Program-made: the position numbers and the translations under genes
Part shown: piece by piece, positions 1 to 8,858 of the stretch
How the letters are laid out: each line of letters opens with the position of its first letter
Position numbering within the stretch: the first letter of the stretch is position 1
Notes under the pieces: model-generated
Database searches by the model: none
Seen by the model: the letters and a program-made list of their open reading frames with translations, nothing else
Told to the model about the DNA's origin: nothing
From: Chromobacterium haemolyticum
GTDB taxonomy: Bacteria > Pseudomonadota > Gammaproteobacteria > Burkholderiales > Chromobacteriaceae
Assembly (NCBI RefSeq): GCF_002081825.1
Contig: NZ_MUKU01000017.1
Location: forward strand, 1-64,000
DNA: 64,000 bases
Reading direction: 5' to 3'

Positions 1-1427
1 GCCAGACCGCTACCGTGGTGGGGCCGGCCGGCGAAGAGGTGCATACGGATCAATTCGGACGCATCAAGGTGCAATTCCATTGGCAGCGCCCTGAAGAGCA
101 TCCCGGCATCGGCGCGGCGATGGATGACAAGTCCTCATGTTGGATTCGAGTGGTGATGCCTAGTGCCGGGGCGGCGTGGGGGCATCAGTTCATTCCCCGC
201 ATCGGTCAGGAAGTCTTGGTGGACTTTCTGGAAGGAGACATTGACCGCCCGGTGGTTGTTGGCGTGCTCTATAACGGCAGCCACGCCTCGCCGGACTTTA
301 GCGGCGCAGGGGCTTTGCCGGCGAACAAGACCCTCTCCGGCATCAAGTCTAAAGAGCATCAAGGCGGCGGCTACAGCGAACTGCTGTTTGATGATACCCC
401 CGGAGAAGTCCGCGCCAAGCTTTCCAGTGAGTCGGGCAAGACCCAGTTGAACCAGGGCTTTTTGACGCATCCCCGCAAAGACGGGAAAGCGGAGCCACGC
501 GGCAACGGCTTTGAGTTGCGAACGGATTTGTCAGGCGCGATCCGGGCCGCTCAAGGGGTTCTGGTCAGCGCCTATGGCCGTGAAGGCGCTGGCGGCAACC
601 AACTGGACCGAGAGGAGTTGATAGGCCAGTTGGAGATGGCGCTGTCCATTGCGAAGTCTCTCGCCAAGCAAGCGGAGGTGCATCATGCGGATGAGACCGA
701 CACCAAACCGCAAGAGCAACTGGCGCAAGACGTCAAACAATGGGAAGGCGGCAGCAATACCGCCAAGGAAGCCAAGAGTGGGCACAAAGCCATTCTGGCC
801 CTCGGCGCGCCGGAAGGCATTGCCCTGGCCAGCGAATCGAACATCTCGATGGCAACAGGCAGCACGCATGACTTGATTGCCGCCAAGGATAGCAACCAGA
901 GCATAGGCCAGCATCTGCGCATGCGCGTGGGGCAATCTCTGTCCATCTTCGTGATGCAGTTGGGCATGAAGCTTATCTCCGCCTCAGGCGCGATTCGCAT
1001 CCAAGCGCAGGATGACGACATTGAAATTATCGCCGCCAAGCGCTTACGTCTGGTGGGCTTGAAGGCTGTCAGTATTGAAGGGCCTCAGGTCAATATCACC
1101 GCACAGAATGCCGGCGCGGAGTATGGGGGCGGGATCACCACTAAGACATCGGCCACGCATACCCAGCATGCCGCCAGCCACGCGATGACGGGGCCGGCCA
1201 GTGTCAGCCCGCAAAATGCTCTCCAATCCAGCAAGGCGGATCACGATCAGAAAGTACAATTGTTCTGGCAAGGCGGGGGCGAGCCGATTGGTAATCGCCA
1301 ATATCGGCTGAAGTTGGAGGATGGTCGCGTCTTAAGCGGCAAGACGGATGCTTCTGGCTTTGCCCAGCATTTGAAGTCTGAACTCGGCTTTGCTCGTTAC
1401 AAGCTGGAACTGCTGCCCGAACAATAA
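1..1427 (+). CDS. vgrG: T6SS spike protein VgrG, C-terminal part (cut by window edge)
   Basis: The frame is open from base 3 and has no start, so the N-terminal gp27-like part lies upstream. The visible part begins in the gp5-like OB-fold region (VGPAGEEVHTDQFGRIKVQF, then WIRVVMPSAGAAWG and FIPRIGQEVLVDFLEGD), followed by a DUF2345-type beta-helix region. The last ~70 residues form a separate small domain (QYRLKLEDGRVLSGKTDASG) that looks like the transthyretin/Ig-like adaptor many VgrGs use to carry a lipase effector. The protein would tip the secreted T6SS spike. The lipase gene starts 18 bases after the stop, which fits a VgrG-effector-immunity module. The family call is firm; the adaptor role is inference. 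Confidence 0.93.
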   Translation, partial: QTATVVGPAGEEVHTDQFGRIKVQFHWQRPEEHPGIGAAMDDKSSCWIRVVMPSAGAAWGHQFIPRIGQEVLVDFLEGDIDRPVVVGVLYNGSHASPDFSGAGALPANKTLSGIKSKEHQGGGYSELLFDDTPGEVRAKLSSESGKTQLNQGFLTHPRKDGKAEPRGNGFELRTDLSGAIRAAQGVLVSAYGREGAGGNQLDREELIGQLEMALSIAKSLAKQAEVHHADETDTKPQEQLAQDVKQWEGGSNTAKEAKSGHKAILALGAPEGIALASESNISMATGSTHDLIAAKDSNQSIGQHLRMRVGQSLSIFVMQLGMKLISASGAIRIQAQDDDIEIIAAKRLRLVGLKAVSIEGPQVNITAQNAGAEYGGGITTKTSATHTQHAASHAMTGPASVSPQNALQSSKADHDQKVQLFWQGGGEPIGNRQYRLKLEDGRVLSGKTDASGFAQHLKSELGFARYKLELLPEQ

Positions 1428-1445
1428 ACGAGAGACCTGTTCATC

Positions 1446-3089
1446 ATGGCGATACAACAACCTATCAATGGTCAAATTGGCAAGAACGGTGTACGGCAGA
1501 GTGAAGGCGCTCTGTCGCCCAATATTGCGGATACCCAGCAAAATCATTACCTTGCCCCAGACCGTGTAATTCCCGTCATCTTTATTCCGGGGATTATGGG
1601 CAGTAATTTGCGGATGACGGCGGAGAGACAGCAGCGGTTAAGCAAAAAGAATAATGTGGCGTGGAATCCTGATAAATTGAAGGAAGCAGGTTCACTTATA
1701 TTTGCGGATGCTGCGGAGCGTCAACTTACGCTTGACCCCTCGGCAACGGTCGTCGACCTCTATGACCCTAAGTCCAACCCTACCGGAGACCCCAAGGAGA
1801 GCGCCGCGTCGCGTCATGGCAATGTAAAGCCGGGAAAGGCGACTCACCTGAGTCAGGAAGATGCCCGCCAAAGGGGCTGGGGTGAAGTCATGTTCAGTAG
1901 CTATGGACAAATGTTGAATACCTGCGAGAGTCTGCTCAATCGGATGTTCACCAACGGCAAGTTACAGCCGGGTTGGAAGGATATTGTGGATGCGGACCCC
2001 AAGGCCTGGCAGGCGGCAAGCAGCCTTCCTAAGCTGACTGAAGCTGACCTCAAACAAGCGTCGAAAGGCTGCTGGTTTCCTGTACATGCCTTCGGCTACA
2101 ACTGGCTGCAATCAAATGGCGACTCAGCCAAATTAATTGCCAAGCGTATTCATGACCTGATAAGTGGCTATCAGAAGCACAGCCGCTGTGAAAAAGTCAT
2201 TATTGTTACCCATTCGATGGGGGGCTTGGTGGGGCGGGCACTAGGGCATCCCAGCTATGGCAATCTGCAAGACAAGATATTGGGGATCGTACATGGGGTG
2301 ATGCCCGCCACAGGTGCACCCGCGGCTTATCGGCGGATGCTGGCCGGGTTTGAAAGCGGTAACATGGTTGAAAAGGCGGTGCTGGGTAGTAGCGGTCCTG
2401 ATGTGATGGCGGTACTGGGCAATGCGCCCGGGGGGCTTCAACTATTGCCTAGCATTGCTTATGGCGCGAACTGGCTACACATTGTAAGCACCCATGGCCA
2501 AACATTGAAACAGCTGCCGCAGTCAGACCCGTATGAGGAAATTTATAGCCGCTCTGACGTGTGGTGGGGCATGCTTCGGGAAGAATGGATTAACCCTGCT
2601 GGACAAAATCGGGCGGGTGCTCAGTTTACTCGGCAGCATCTGAAAAGTGCCAGGGACTTTCATCAGACCTTAACAGGTTGCTATCACCCTAACAGCTATG
2701 CTCATTATGGCTGCGATGCCAAAAGAAAGGCATTCCAAAAAGTGGTTTGGGAAGTAAAAAGCAGTAAACCGATATCTAGCCCAGACTCGCTAGACATTGT
2801 TTATGACTCCGGTAAAGGAAATCTACAGCTGCAACATCCGCAGGCAAAGCCGAGTGGAGGGATGTATCCGGAAAGCATCGCTGCATTTATTCGTGATCCT
2901 GCCGATCCAGGGGATCAAACAGTGCCGATGCGCTCAGCGGACGACCAACTAAATAGTGGCAAGTTCAAAGGGGTTTTTCGTCAAACAGGTTATGAGCATC
3001 AGGCCAGCTATAAAGATAAGAACGCCTTGGCATCCACTCTGTACAGCATTGTTCAAATTGCCAAGCAAATGAAATGGGAAGGTGCTTGA
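1446..3089 (+). CDS. T6SS phospholipase/lipase effector, Tle4-like
   Basis: A 547-residue alpha/beta hydrolase predicted to attack membrane lipids of rival cells after delivery on VgrG. The N-terminal strand-turn VIPVIFIPGIMGSNLR (about 41-56) is typical of PGAP1/LCAT-like lipases. The nucleophile elbow is VTHSMGG with Ser257; the first Gly of GxSxG is replaced by Thr. A candidate acid lies in GDQTVP (about 488-493) and the His in GYEHQ (about 517). There is no signal peptide, as expected for a T6SS cargo. It sits between vgrG and Tli4-like immunity genes, and its stop overlaps the next start by one base, so effector and immunity are translationally coupled. The Tle4 subfamily call rests on the PGAP1-like motif and the Tli4-like partner. 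Confidence 0.85.
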   Translation: MAIQQPINGQIGKNGVRQSEGALSPNIADTQQNHYLAPDRVIPVIFIPGIMGSNLRMTAERQQRLSKKNNVAWNPDKLKEAGSLIFADAAERQLTLDPSATVVDLYDPKSNPTGDPKESAASRHGNVKPGKATHLSQEDARQRGWGEVMFSSYGQMLNTCESLLNRMFTNGKLQPGWKDIVDADPKAWQAASSLPKLTEADLKQASKGCWFPVHAFGYNWLQSNGDSAKLIAKRIHDLISGYQKHSRCEKVIIVTHSMGGLVGRALGHPSYGNLQDKILGIVHGVMPATGAPAAYRRMLAGFESGNMVEKAVLGSSGPDVMAVLGNAPGGLQLLPSIAYGANWLHIVSTHGQTLKQLPQSDPYEEIYSRSDVWWGMLREEWINPAGQNRAGAQFTRQHLKSARDFHQTLTGCYHPNSYAHYGCDAKRKAFQKVVWEVKSSKPISSPDSLDIVYDSGKGNLQLQHPQAKPSGGMYPESIAAFIRDPADPGDQTVPMRSADDQLNSGKFKGVFRQTGYEHQASYKDKNALASTLYSIVQIAKQMKWEGA

Positions 3090-4216
3090 TGTCCACTCGA
3101 ATCCCTTGGAAGGGACTGGCATGCATAGGTGCTGCCGTTGCAATACTTGCCGTCTCCCATCGTATTTACTCTGACCCTCTTCGTAATCGGACGTACGCAA
3201 TGGCAACTACTCCAAAAAGAATTGACACCCTACTCAAAGAAACCAAGCCGGTCTGCTTTGGTCGCTACTTGATAGATGTCCCCAAAGGTGCTCAGGTCGT
3301 TTGGGGGCCAAGCGAAATTAGTGCTGAGATCGTGTCGTATCCTGATCAAGGATATAAAATTGTGGGGGAAGTGCAAGATAAGATCAAGGAAATTGCATCA
3401 GAAAAACATCTTTCTGAACCTTCTATGTTGATTGGTGTATTCGATGGACCTAATCCGAGTAGTAAGATTGTCGTGGGATATAAGTCATCTAATGATACAG
3501 GCTTTGCGCAATTGCACTCTTACATTAAGTTGGGGAAAAATGCCTACGTGCAAACTATTCCGCAGTCTCTCCTGGCCGTGAGCGACAGTACGGCATCTAT
3601 GGGATTAAGGGAGGATAAAAGCCTATACAAACAGGATGTGGCTATATTGCAAGATGTTGCCAGTCGGCTGAGTGTACGTACTGATAATGAAGTTCCAACG
3701 ACGCCGGGCATCTGTATTGAGGCTGGCTTTGTTTCAGGCGATACGCCAAAGTACCAAGAACGTATCTCTATTGGCTTCCGGTTTCCTGAATTTCCTGATG
3801 TAACCTTCTCACTGTCTTCGTTTAAGACGGATAGGTTCCGTCAGGATAATACTTTGGATTGGTCTCTAAAGAAAACGCAAGAGACTTATACAGAACAGGG
3901 AGAGGGGCTGTTTTGGAACAGCATTGCGATGCTAAAAAAAGGCCCGCGAGAAATTGCAGGATGGAATGGCGATGAGGCGCTTGCCAGAATGCCTTCTAAG
4001 GGAGATTATCCTTCCGTTCATGAGTTTGCTTTCAAGTATGCCGGCAAGCCTTCGTATGATCCATTCCACCCGGTCGTTAAAATAAAGATGAATACGGGCG
4101 TATCTGGTAACACTGCGGGTGTGGCTCACCCAAGCTTGACGGATGATGAGGCTGTGGCTCTTTGGGACAAGCTTACGTCTACTATTCGTGTGCGACCGGT
4201 AACTGGCACTCAATAA
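3089..4216 (+). CDS. Tli4-like T6SS immunity protein (copy 1)
   Basis: A 375-residue protein with an N-terminal hydrophobic segment (about residues 9-27), so likely exported or anchored facing the periplasm, where a lipase effector would act. After the anchor it carries VCFGRYLIDVPKGAQ, and it ends in TIRVRPV. Both blocks recur in the second copy at 4732-5712, so the two are paralogues. ATG at 3089 was chosen because it overlaps the effector stop (TGATG) and has GGAAGG upstream; an earlier in-frame start lies inside the effector gene. The expected role is to neutralise the lipase encoded just upstream. The AT-rich codon use differs from the chromosome backbone and suggests recent acquisition. 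Confidence 0.82.
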   Translation: MSTRIPWKGLACIGAAVAILAVSHRIYSDPLRNRTYAMATTPKRIDTLLKETKPVCFGRYLIDVPKGAQVVWGPSEISAEIVSYPDQGYKIVGEVQDKIKEIASEKHLSEPSMLIGVFDGPNPSSKIVVGYKSSNDTGFAQLHSYIKLGKNAYVQTIPQSLLAVSDSTASMGLREDKSLYKQDVAILQDVASRLSVRTDNEVPTTPGICIEAGFVSGDTPKYQERISIGFRFPEFPDVTFSLSSFKTDRFRQDNTLDWSLKKTQETYTEQGEGLFWNSIAMLKKGPREIAGWNGDEALARMPSKGDYPSVHEFAFKYAGKPSYDPFHPVVKIKMNTGVSGNTAGVAHPSLTDDEAVALWDKLTSTIRVRPVTGTQ

Positions 4217-4270
4217 GACCCTTGATACTTATTGATCGCTTGCGATATTCAGCTTATCGATCTGAAAAGG

Positions 4271-4290
4271 GGGATGAAAATAATCATCCC
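4271..4290 (+). terminator. Hairpin after immunity gene 1
   Basis: GGGATGA-AAATAA-TCATCCC, a perfect 7-bp stem 54 bases after the stop of the first immunity gene. There is no clean T-tract, so termination is only possible. The rest of 4217-4535 shows nothing else I can assign. Confidence 0.35.
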
Positions 4291-4535
4291 TCCTGATCAT
4301 GCAATACCAATCTATCCGCTTTTCTGTGTAGCCGCCTTCGCCTCAGCATCTTTTGATAGCAACCCTACCCTGACTCGGTAGCAGTTGCCGGAGGAGGCTT
4401 TCTATGTGCCGTATTCTCTAGCAAAAAATCACAAGAAAAAACCATTGAAGTCATTTTAAATTCAATGTAAATGTAACATCTCTAGGAGTGCGTAATTAAG
4501 TCCCTCCAAGCTCGACCAACAACACAATAAGTTTA

Positions 4536-4719
4536 AAAGCCGTAGTGGTCGCGTTGCCATATCAAAGTGCTAACCCAGCTGCAACCGACACCCAAAGCAG
4601 TATTTAGCATGTCGGGGTTCGACCATCAAATGAGCTACAAAAACAAATATGCGATTCAAGCTACAGTCTATGGCATTGCCAAAATCGTTCAACAAGCCCC
4701 TCCGCCCAAGGCATACTAA
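4536..4719 (+). pseudogene. Broken C-terminal tail of a second Tle4-like effector
   Basis: The frame ending at TAA 4717-4719 encodes FDHQMSYKNKYAIQATVYG then IAKIVQQ. This aligns with the C-terminus of the intact lipase (YEHQASYKDKNALASTLYS then IVQIAKQ). Just upstream another frame encodes VVVALPYQSANPAATDTQ, matching the DQTVPMRSADD stretch around the lipase acid residue, so a frameshift separates the two pieces. No start, ribosome site or catalytic Ser remains. It sits directly before the second immunity gene, exactly where its effector should be. I read it as the remnant of a duplicated effector-immunity pair that kept only its immunity gene. Confidence 0.72.
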
Positions 4720-4731
4720 AGGACTGCCACG

Positions 4732-5712
4732 ATGAATCGACTTGCTTTATTGCTTGCCTTATTGATGACCAGCCCTGCTCTTTATGCTGCGGAGAATAAG
4801 ATGTTTGACAAAATGAAAACCTACTGCTTTGGTCGTTACTTAGTTGACATTCCGCATGAAGCAGAACTCAAGGGACAGGGAAATAAATATATTGCTGCAT
4901 CAATAAAAACCGAAAAAATTAGTAGGGAAGCCATGCTTAAGCTGGCGGAGAAAAAAGAACTCACCTTAAAAAACGAGGATGACAAATATGAAGATCAGTT
5001 TGCGGAAACTCGATTTTCAAACTCACCAGACAAGAGATTGGTGTTAGCAAAGTCAGAACCATTTGGACGACTCATTTATTCATTGGATGCCTATAAATTT
5101 TTAGGAAATGGATACACTGCACTTTCCTCAGTCCGTGCATTAAACAAAAAAAACATCCAGGAAACACTTTCTGAGCATGAGGCCTACCTACAAGGGATTC
5201 GTTATCGCTCGGATCGAGACATTCCGAAAGAGGCCGGTTTTTGCATTGCAAATGGCTTTGTCTCCAATGATGGAAAATCGCCACAGTTTGAGATGGCTTC
5301 AATCACTTTTGCCTTGAAGAATAATCCGGATGTTTGGTTCAGCATAGACAGCTTCACACTGTCAAAGCCAGAGCCATCCTTGCTGGAAAGGCAAAAGGCA
5401 GCAAAACTGGATGAGCGATTTCCTGGCAAGATAAAGGCAATCAGAAAGGGGGCTAGAACGGTAAATGGAATGCAAGGTGAGGAATCTCTAAATGAGTTCC
5501 CCTCTGACAACGACATGGGTGTTGCACATAATTTTACGTGGGAAGCTCAGGGGGGCTTTGATAACCCTCTCAATCCCAAAGTCTCGATACAGCTTACCTC
5601 TGGTGAAGGCGTAGCCGGTGTTACGGGGGAATCATCTTTAAGTGCAGCACAAATGCAGCGTCTCTATGAAAGCGTGATTAAGTCCATCCGAGTTCGCCCG
5701 GTAGCTCAATAA
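4732..5712 (+). CDS. Tli4-like T6SS immunity protein (copy 2)
   Basis: A 326-residue protein with a clear signal peptide (about residues 1-19, ending ALYA), then YCFGRYLVDIPHEAE and a C-terminal SIRVRPV. Both blocks are shared with copy 1. It is shorter and lacks copy 1's long N-terminal extension. It should reside in the periplasm and bind a Tle4-class lipase. The matching effector is only a fragment (4536-4719), so this is an orphan immunity gene that may protect against lipases from neighbouring strains. Its codon use is AT-rich like copy 1. Confidence 0.8.
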   Translation: MNRLALLLALLMTSPALYAAENKMFDKMKTYCFGRYLVDIPHEAELKGQGNKYIAASIKTEKISREAMLKLAEKKELTLKNEDDKYEDQFAETRFSNSPDKRLVLAKSEPFGRLIYSLDAYKFLGNGYTALSSVRALNKKNIQETLSEHEAYLQGIRYRSDRDIPKEAGFCIANGFVSNDGKSPQFEMASITFALKNNPDVWFSIDSFTLSKPEPSLLERQKAAKLDERFPGKIKAIRKGARTVNGMQGEESLNEFPSDNDMGVAHNFTWEAQGGFDNPLNPKVSIQLTSGEGVAGVTGESSLSAAQMQRLYESVIKSIRVRPVAQ

Positions 5713-5849
5713 ATTTAAGTGGCGTAACGGGTGACAACATCGGTCAATCCGCGTCAACATTCACCGCCAAAAATAGTCTCTGGCTTTATGCGAGGCCGCA
5801 GTTCAATTTATTAATTTTCGATATTGCAATTAGCAAGGGCAATTTCTCT

Positions 5850-6422
5850 ATGATTAATATTTCTAAGATTGTTACCTATTTTGGAGTATTGCCTGCTGTG
5901 TTAATGGCAACGGGTTGCGCTGTCAATAAGCCACTTGAGCCTGAGGCGATTCGCGCCGCGATGAAAGCGACTTATCAATGTCATTCATCGCCAGTAGATA
6001 AAGCGGGACAAGGCGAGCAAAGTATAAATAAAGGCTGCTATTTTGTGCTACATAGCCCGGAGACGGGAAGAGTGCTCAAAAATACTCCTTATTTACTTCA
6101 GGTCCATGACCCGAAGTCCAGCGGCGAAGCTCCTGCGATTTCTTTGCAGGGGCGGACGGATAACCAAGGAAGAAGCCAATTTGTATCGCCCCCTTTTGAT
6201 ATTAATATGAATGCCGTGCGCTTTGTAGAAGTTGTGGGCCGCGGGAACTATCGGGGCAACTTCACCTTGGTTTCAAGAAGCGGCAAGCCGTCTATCGGGG
6301 CAGGATACAAGTTGTTGGCGTGCGGGAAAGAAGTATATAAATCCCGTGCAGACTATCACGGTGAAACAGTAGTTTTTCAGATGCAAGATCGCTGTGACTT
6401 TTCAATGCAGCTTACAAGGTAA
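5850..6422 (+). CDS. Putative lipoprotein with TTR/Ig-like repeats
   Basis: A 190-residue protein with a type II signal peptide; the lipobox LMATGC puts the lipidated Cys near residue 23. The mature part carries NTPYLLQV...GRTDNQGRSQF, which resembles the VgrG C-terminal adaptor pattern (QYRLKL...GKTDASGFAQ). A second similar block near the C-terminus reads GYKLLACGKEVYKSRADYHG. Four Cys in the mature part could form disulphides. The function is unknown. The position in the T6SS island suggests an accessory or immunity lipoprotein, but no family was recognised. Confidence 0.6.
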   Translation: MINISKIVTYFGVLPAVLMATGCAVNKPLEPEAIRAAMKATYQCHSSPVDKAGQGEQSINKGCYFVLHSPETGRVLKNTPYLLQVHDPKSSGEAPAISLQGRTDNQGRSQFVSPPFDINMNAVRFVEVVGRGNYRGNFTLVSRSGKPSIGAGYKLLACGKEVYKSRADYHGETVVFQMQDRCDFSMQLTR

Positions 6423-6494
6423 GCACGGAGCAGCTTTGTTAGGCTGCCTGGAAAATTTGAATAAGCCACACAGATCCACTGCTGGAAGGTGAAA

Positions 6495-6803
6495 ATGAAA
6501 ACACTGAGATCGCTGGCGTGGACATCTCTGGCTATATGCTTAATTGCAGGGGGAGCGATAGCATCGGAGGCTGTCCCGCAGCAGCCTGATGTGAAGAGCT
6601 TTGTAGATAGCGCCGAAATCTGTGTTCATCTATCTGGCGAATTGAGCGGAGAGAAGACCTCTGAGCAGATGAAGCTCGTTAAGCAGACCAATAAGACATG
6701 CGACATGGCAAAACGGAAATTTAAAAAGCTAGATAAGAAATATAAAATGAACGCGCAAGAACAAGAAGTGCTTAACCAATATCGAGACGATTTGTCAGAT
6801 TAG
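6495..6803 (+). CDS. Small exported protein of unknown function
   Basis: A 102-residue protein with a signal peptide (about 1-24, cleavage after AIA) and a Lys-rich, helix-prone mature part. The mature part has two Cys (EICVHLSGE and KTCDMAK) that could pair in the periplasm. ATG 6495 was chosen over a GTG six bases upstream because GGAAGGTG precedes it at normal distance. It is the last gene of the AT-rich T6SS island. No family was recognised. Confidence 0.55.
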   Translation: MKTLRSLAWTSLAICLIAGGAIASEAVPQQPDVKSFVDSAEICVHLSGELSGEKTSEQMKLVKQTNKTCDMAKRKFKKLDKKYKMNAQEQEVLNQYRDDLSD

Positions 6804-7004
6804 ATCTGCCTAGAACAGTGTTTATGAGTACCCCAATGCCTCGACTCCCGTCACCTCAGACGTAGAACTGCTTGTTGTTGGCCGCTCTAAACAGAAATTC
6901 CGAAGTGCGGCAGACTTTGCACAACTTATTGAACCGCATCAATCGCCTAGTATAGACGCCAAGGAGCGCCCAGCGCTCCTTGGTGCTCAGTACACAGAAC
7001 GAAA
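6804..7004. other. Intergenic stretch with a gene-fragment-like frame and a hairpin
   Basis: A plus-strand frame without a start runs from 6814 and reads like coding sequence (STPVTSDVELLVVGRSKQ), possibly the tail of a lost island gene. AAGGAGCGC-CCA-GCGCTCCTT at 6961-6981 forms a perfect 9-bp stem between two convergent genes and may act as a bidirectional terminator, although no T-run follows. Confidence 0.35.
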
Positions 7005-7946
7005 TCAGCCGTCCACGCCCAGCGCCGCCCTCACCTCCGCGCCGGCGATGTCGAACAGCGCGCTGGCGGCCGGCGTCAGCCCCAGCATGTGGATGCAGCC
7101 ATGGACCATGCCGTCCAGCTGCCGCGCCGTCGCCTTGACGCCTGCCGCGTTCAGCCGCGCGGCGTAGTCCTCCGCCTCGCTGCGCAAGGGATCAAACTCG
7201 GCGGTCAGGATGGTTGCGCCGGGCACGCCTTCCAGGCGGGTCGCCAGCAGCGGCGAGACATAGGGCGACGCCCCCTCTTCCTCCGCGGACAGATAGGTGA
7301 CGTAGCAGGAGCGCATCAACTCCCGCGTCAGGTAATAGCCCTCACCGTAGATCTGGTAGCTGGCGCTGTCCATCTTGTGGTTCAAGGCCGGGTAGATCAG
7401 CAACTGATGGGCGATGGACGGGCCGCCGTGATCGCGCGCCAGTAGGCAGGCCGCGGCGGCGAGATTGCCGCCGGCGCTGTCTCCGGCCACGCCCAGCCGG
7501 GCGGGATCCAGGCCGAGCGCTTGCGCGTTTTCAAACGCCCAGCACAGCGCGTCGTACACATCGTGCAGCGGCACCGGATAGCGGTGCTCCGGCGCCAGCC
7601 GGTAATCGACGGACAGCACCACGCAGCCAGTGGCCTTGGCCAGCGCGCGGCAGGGGTTGTCGTAGACCTCGGCCGAGCCCAGGCACCAGCCGCCGCCGTG
7701 GGCGAACAGCAGCGCCGGCTGTGCCGCCTCGCTGGCCTCGGGCCAATAGCCGATGATGCGCAGCGGATGGCCGTCCCGCGCCGTCGCCTGAAACACTTCC
7801 ACCCGCGCGACGGGTTCCAGCGGGCCGTGCAGTTGGCGCAGCCCGACGTCGGTGTCGGCGCGCAGCTGCGCCATGTCCGCCGGCGCGGCGGCGTCGCCCG
7901 CCGCCGCCTGCTCCAGCCACTGCTGGATCTTGATGTCCAAAGGCAT
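7005..7946 (-). CDS. HSL-family alpha/beta hydrolase (esterase/lipase)
   Basis: A 313-residue protein with the hormone-sensitive-lipase signature: oxyanion loop FAHGGGWCLG, nucleophile elbow GDSAGG, acid in AEFDPLRSE and catalytic His in GMVHGC. No signal peptide, so cytoplasmic. ATG 7946 follows the upstream hydrolase stop by two bases, so the two genes are co-transcribed with the sugar-isomerase-like gene further upstream. Members hydrolyse short-chain esters; the natural substrate is unknown. The long same-frame extension upstream of this ATG lies inside the neighbouring gene in another frame and is not part of the protein. Confidence 0.85.
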   Translation of the reverse strand: MPLDIKIQQWLEQAAAGDAAAPADMAQLRADTDVGLRQLHGPLEPVARVEVFQATARDGHPLRIIGYWPEASEAAQPALLFAHGGGWCLGSAEVYDNPCRALAKATGCVVLSVDYRLAPEHRYPVPLHDVYDALCWAFENAQALGLDPARLGVAGDSAGGNLAAAACLLARDHGGPSIAHQLLIYPALNHKMDSASYQIYGEGYYLTRELMRSCYVTYLSAEEEGASPYVSPLLATRLEGVPGATILTAEFDPLRSEAEDYAARLNAAGVKATARQLDGMVHGCIHMLGLTPAASALFDIAGAEVRAALGVDG

Positions 7947-7948
7947 GC

Positions 7949-8827
7949 TCAGTCCTCGCTTTCCAGGAAGGGCAGCAGCTCGGCGATGAACTCGTCGGCC
8001 GCCTCCTCCATGATGAAGTGGCCGCAGTCCGGGATCACCACGCCGCGCAAGTCGTCGGCCTGGCCGCGCATGGTGTCCAGCGGGGCCTTGCCGGTGGCGT
8101 GCTCGGCGCCGATGGCGAGCACCGGCATGGTCAGCTTGCTTTGCGCGCGCCGCTGGTTCTGACGAATGGTTTCCGGGATGGCCCGGTAGTAGGCGAAGCC
8201 GCCGCGCAGGCCCCCCGGCGAGGAGTAGGCGTCGATATACACCTCCGCCGCCACCCGGTCGCGCCGCCACGACCAGCGCTGGAACATGAAGTCCAGATAG
8301 GCGCGCTCGCGCCCGGCGATCAGCGTTTCCGGCAAGTCGGTCAGCTGGTTGAACATGAAGTGCCACAGGAAGATGTTCTCCTCCGGCGGCGCGAAGATAG
8401 ACGGCGCCGGCGCCAGGCCGGGGATCACCGCCTCGGTCAGCGCCAGCCGGCTGACCACGCCGGGGTGGTCGCTGGCCAGCGCGTAGGCCAGCCACATGCC
8501 CACATCGTGGCCCACCACGGGATAGCGGGCGTGGCCGAGCCGCAGCATCACCTGATGCAAGGCGGCGGCGACGGCGCCGGTGTCGTAGCCGCTGTCCGGC
8601 CGGCTGGACAAGCCGGTGCCCGGCGGGTCGACAGCGATGGCCTGAAAGCCGCGCGCGGCCAGCGCGCGCATCACGTGGCGCCAGGCGAACCAAGTTTGTG
8701 GCCAGCCTGGGATCAGCAGCACCGGGCGGCCCACGCCGGCGGTGACCACATGGACGCGCTGGCCGTCCAGCCGCACATAGTCATGAGTGAAATCGGGTTC
8801 GGTATCAATAAGAGGAAGTGCCGACAT
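7949..8827 (-). CDS. Epoxide hydrolase/dehalogenase-like alpha/beta hydrolase
   Basis: A 292-residue alpha/beta hydrolase with oxyanion-loop motif PGWPQTWFAWR and nucleophile elbow VGHDVGMW. The nucleophile is therefore Asp, not Ser, as in epoxide hydrolases and haloalkane dehalogenases. The catalytic His is in CGHFIMEE, and a cap region around 130-220 contains the lid Tyr candidates. Cytoplasmic. It is the middle gene of a three-gene operon with the TIM-barrel enzyme (31-base gap upstream) and the HSL esterase (2-base gap downstream), probably a small catabolic or detoxification unit under the divergent TetR regulator. The substrate cannot be read from sequence. Confidence 0.82.
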   Translation of the reverse strand: MSALPLIDTEPDFTHDYVRLDGQRVHVVTAGVGRPVLLIPGWPQTWFAWRHVMRALAARGFQAIAVDPPGTGLSSRPDSGYDTGAVAAALHQVMLRLGHARYPVVGHDVGMWLAYALASDHPGVVSRLALTEAVIPGLAPAPSIFAPPEENIFLWHFMFNQLTDLPETLIAGRERAYLDFMFQRWSWRRDRVAAEVYIDAYSSPGGLRGGFAYYRAIPETIRQNQRRAQSKLTMPVLAIGAEHATGKAPLDTMRGQADDLRGVVIPDCGHFIMEEAADEFIAELLPFLESED

Positions 8828-8858
8828 CTGTAGTCTCGCAGTGAAAAGTGGATGGAAG

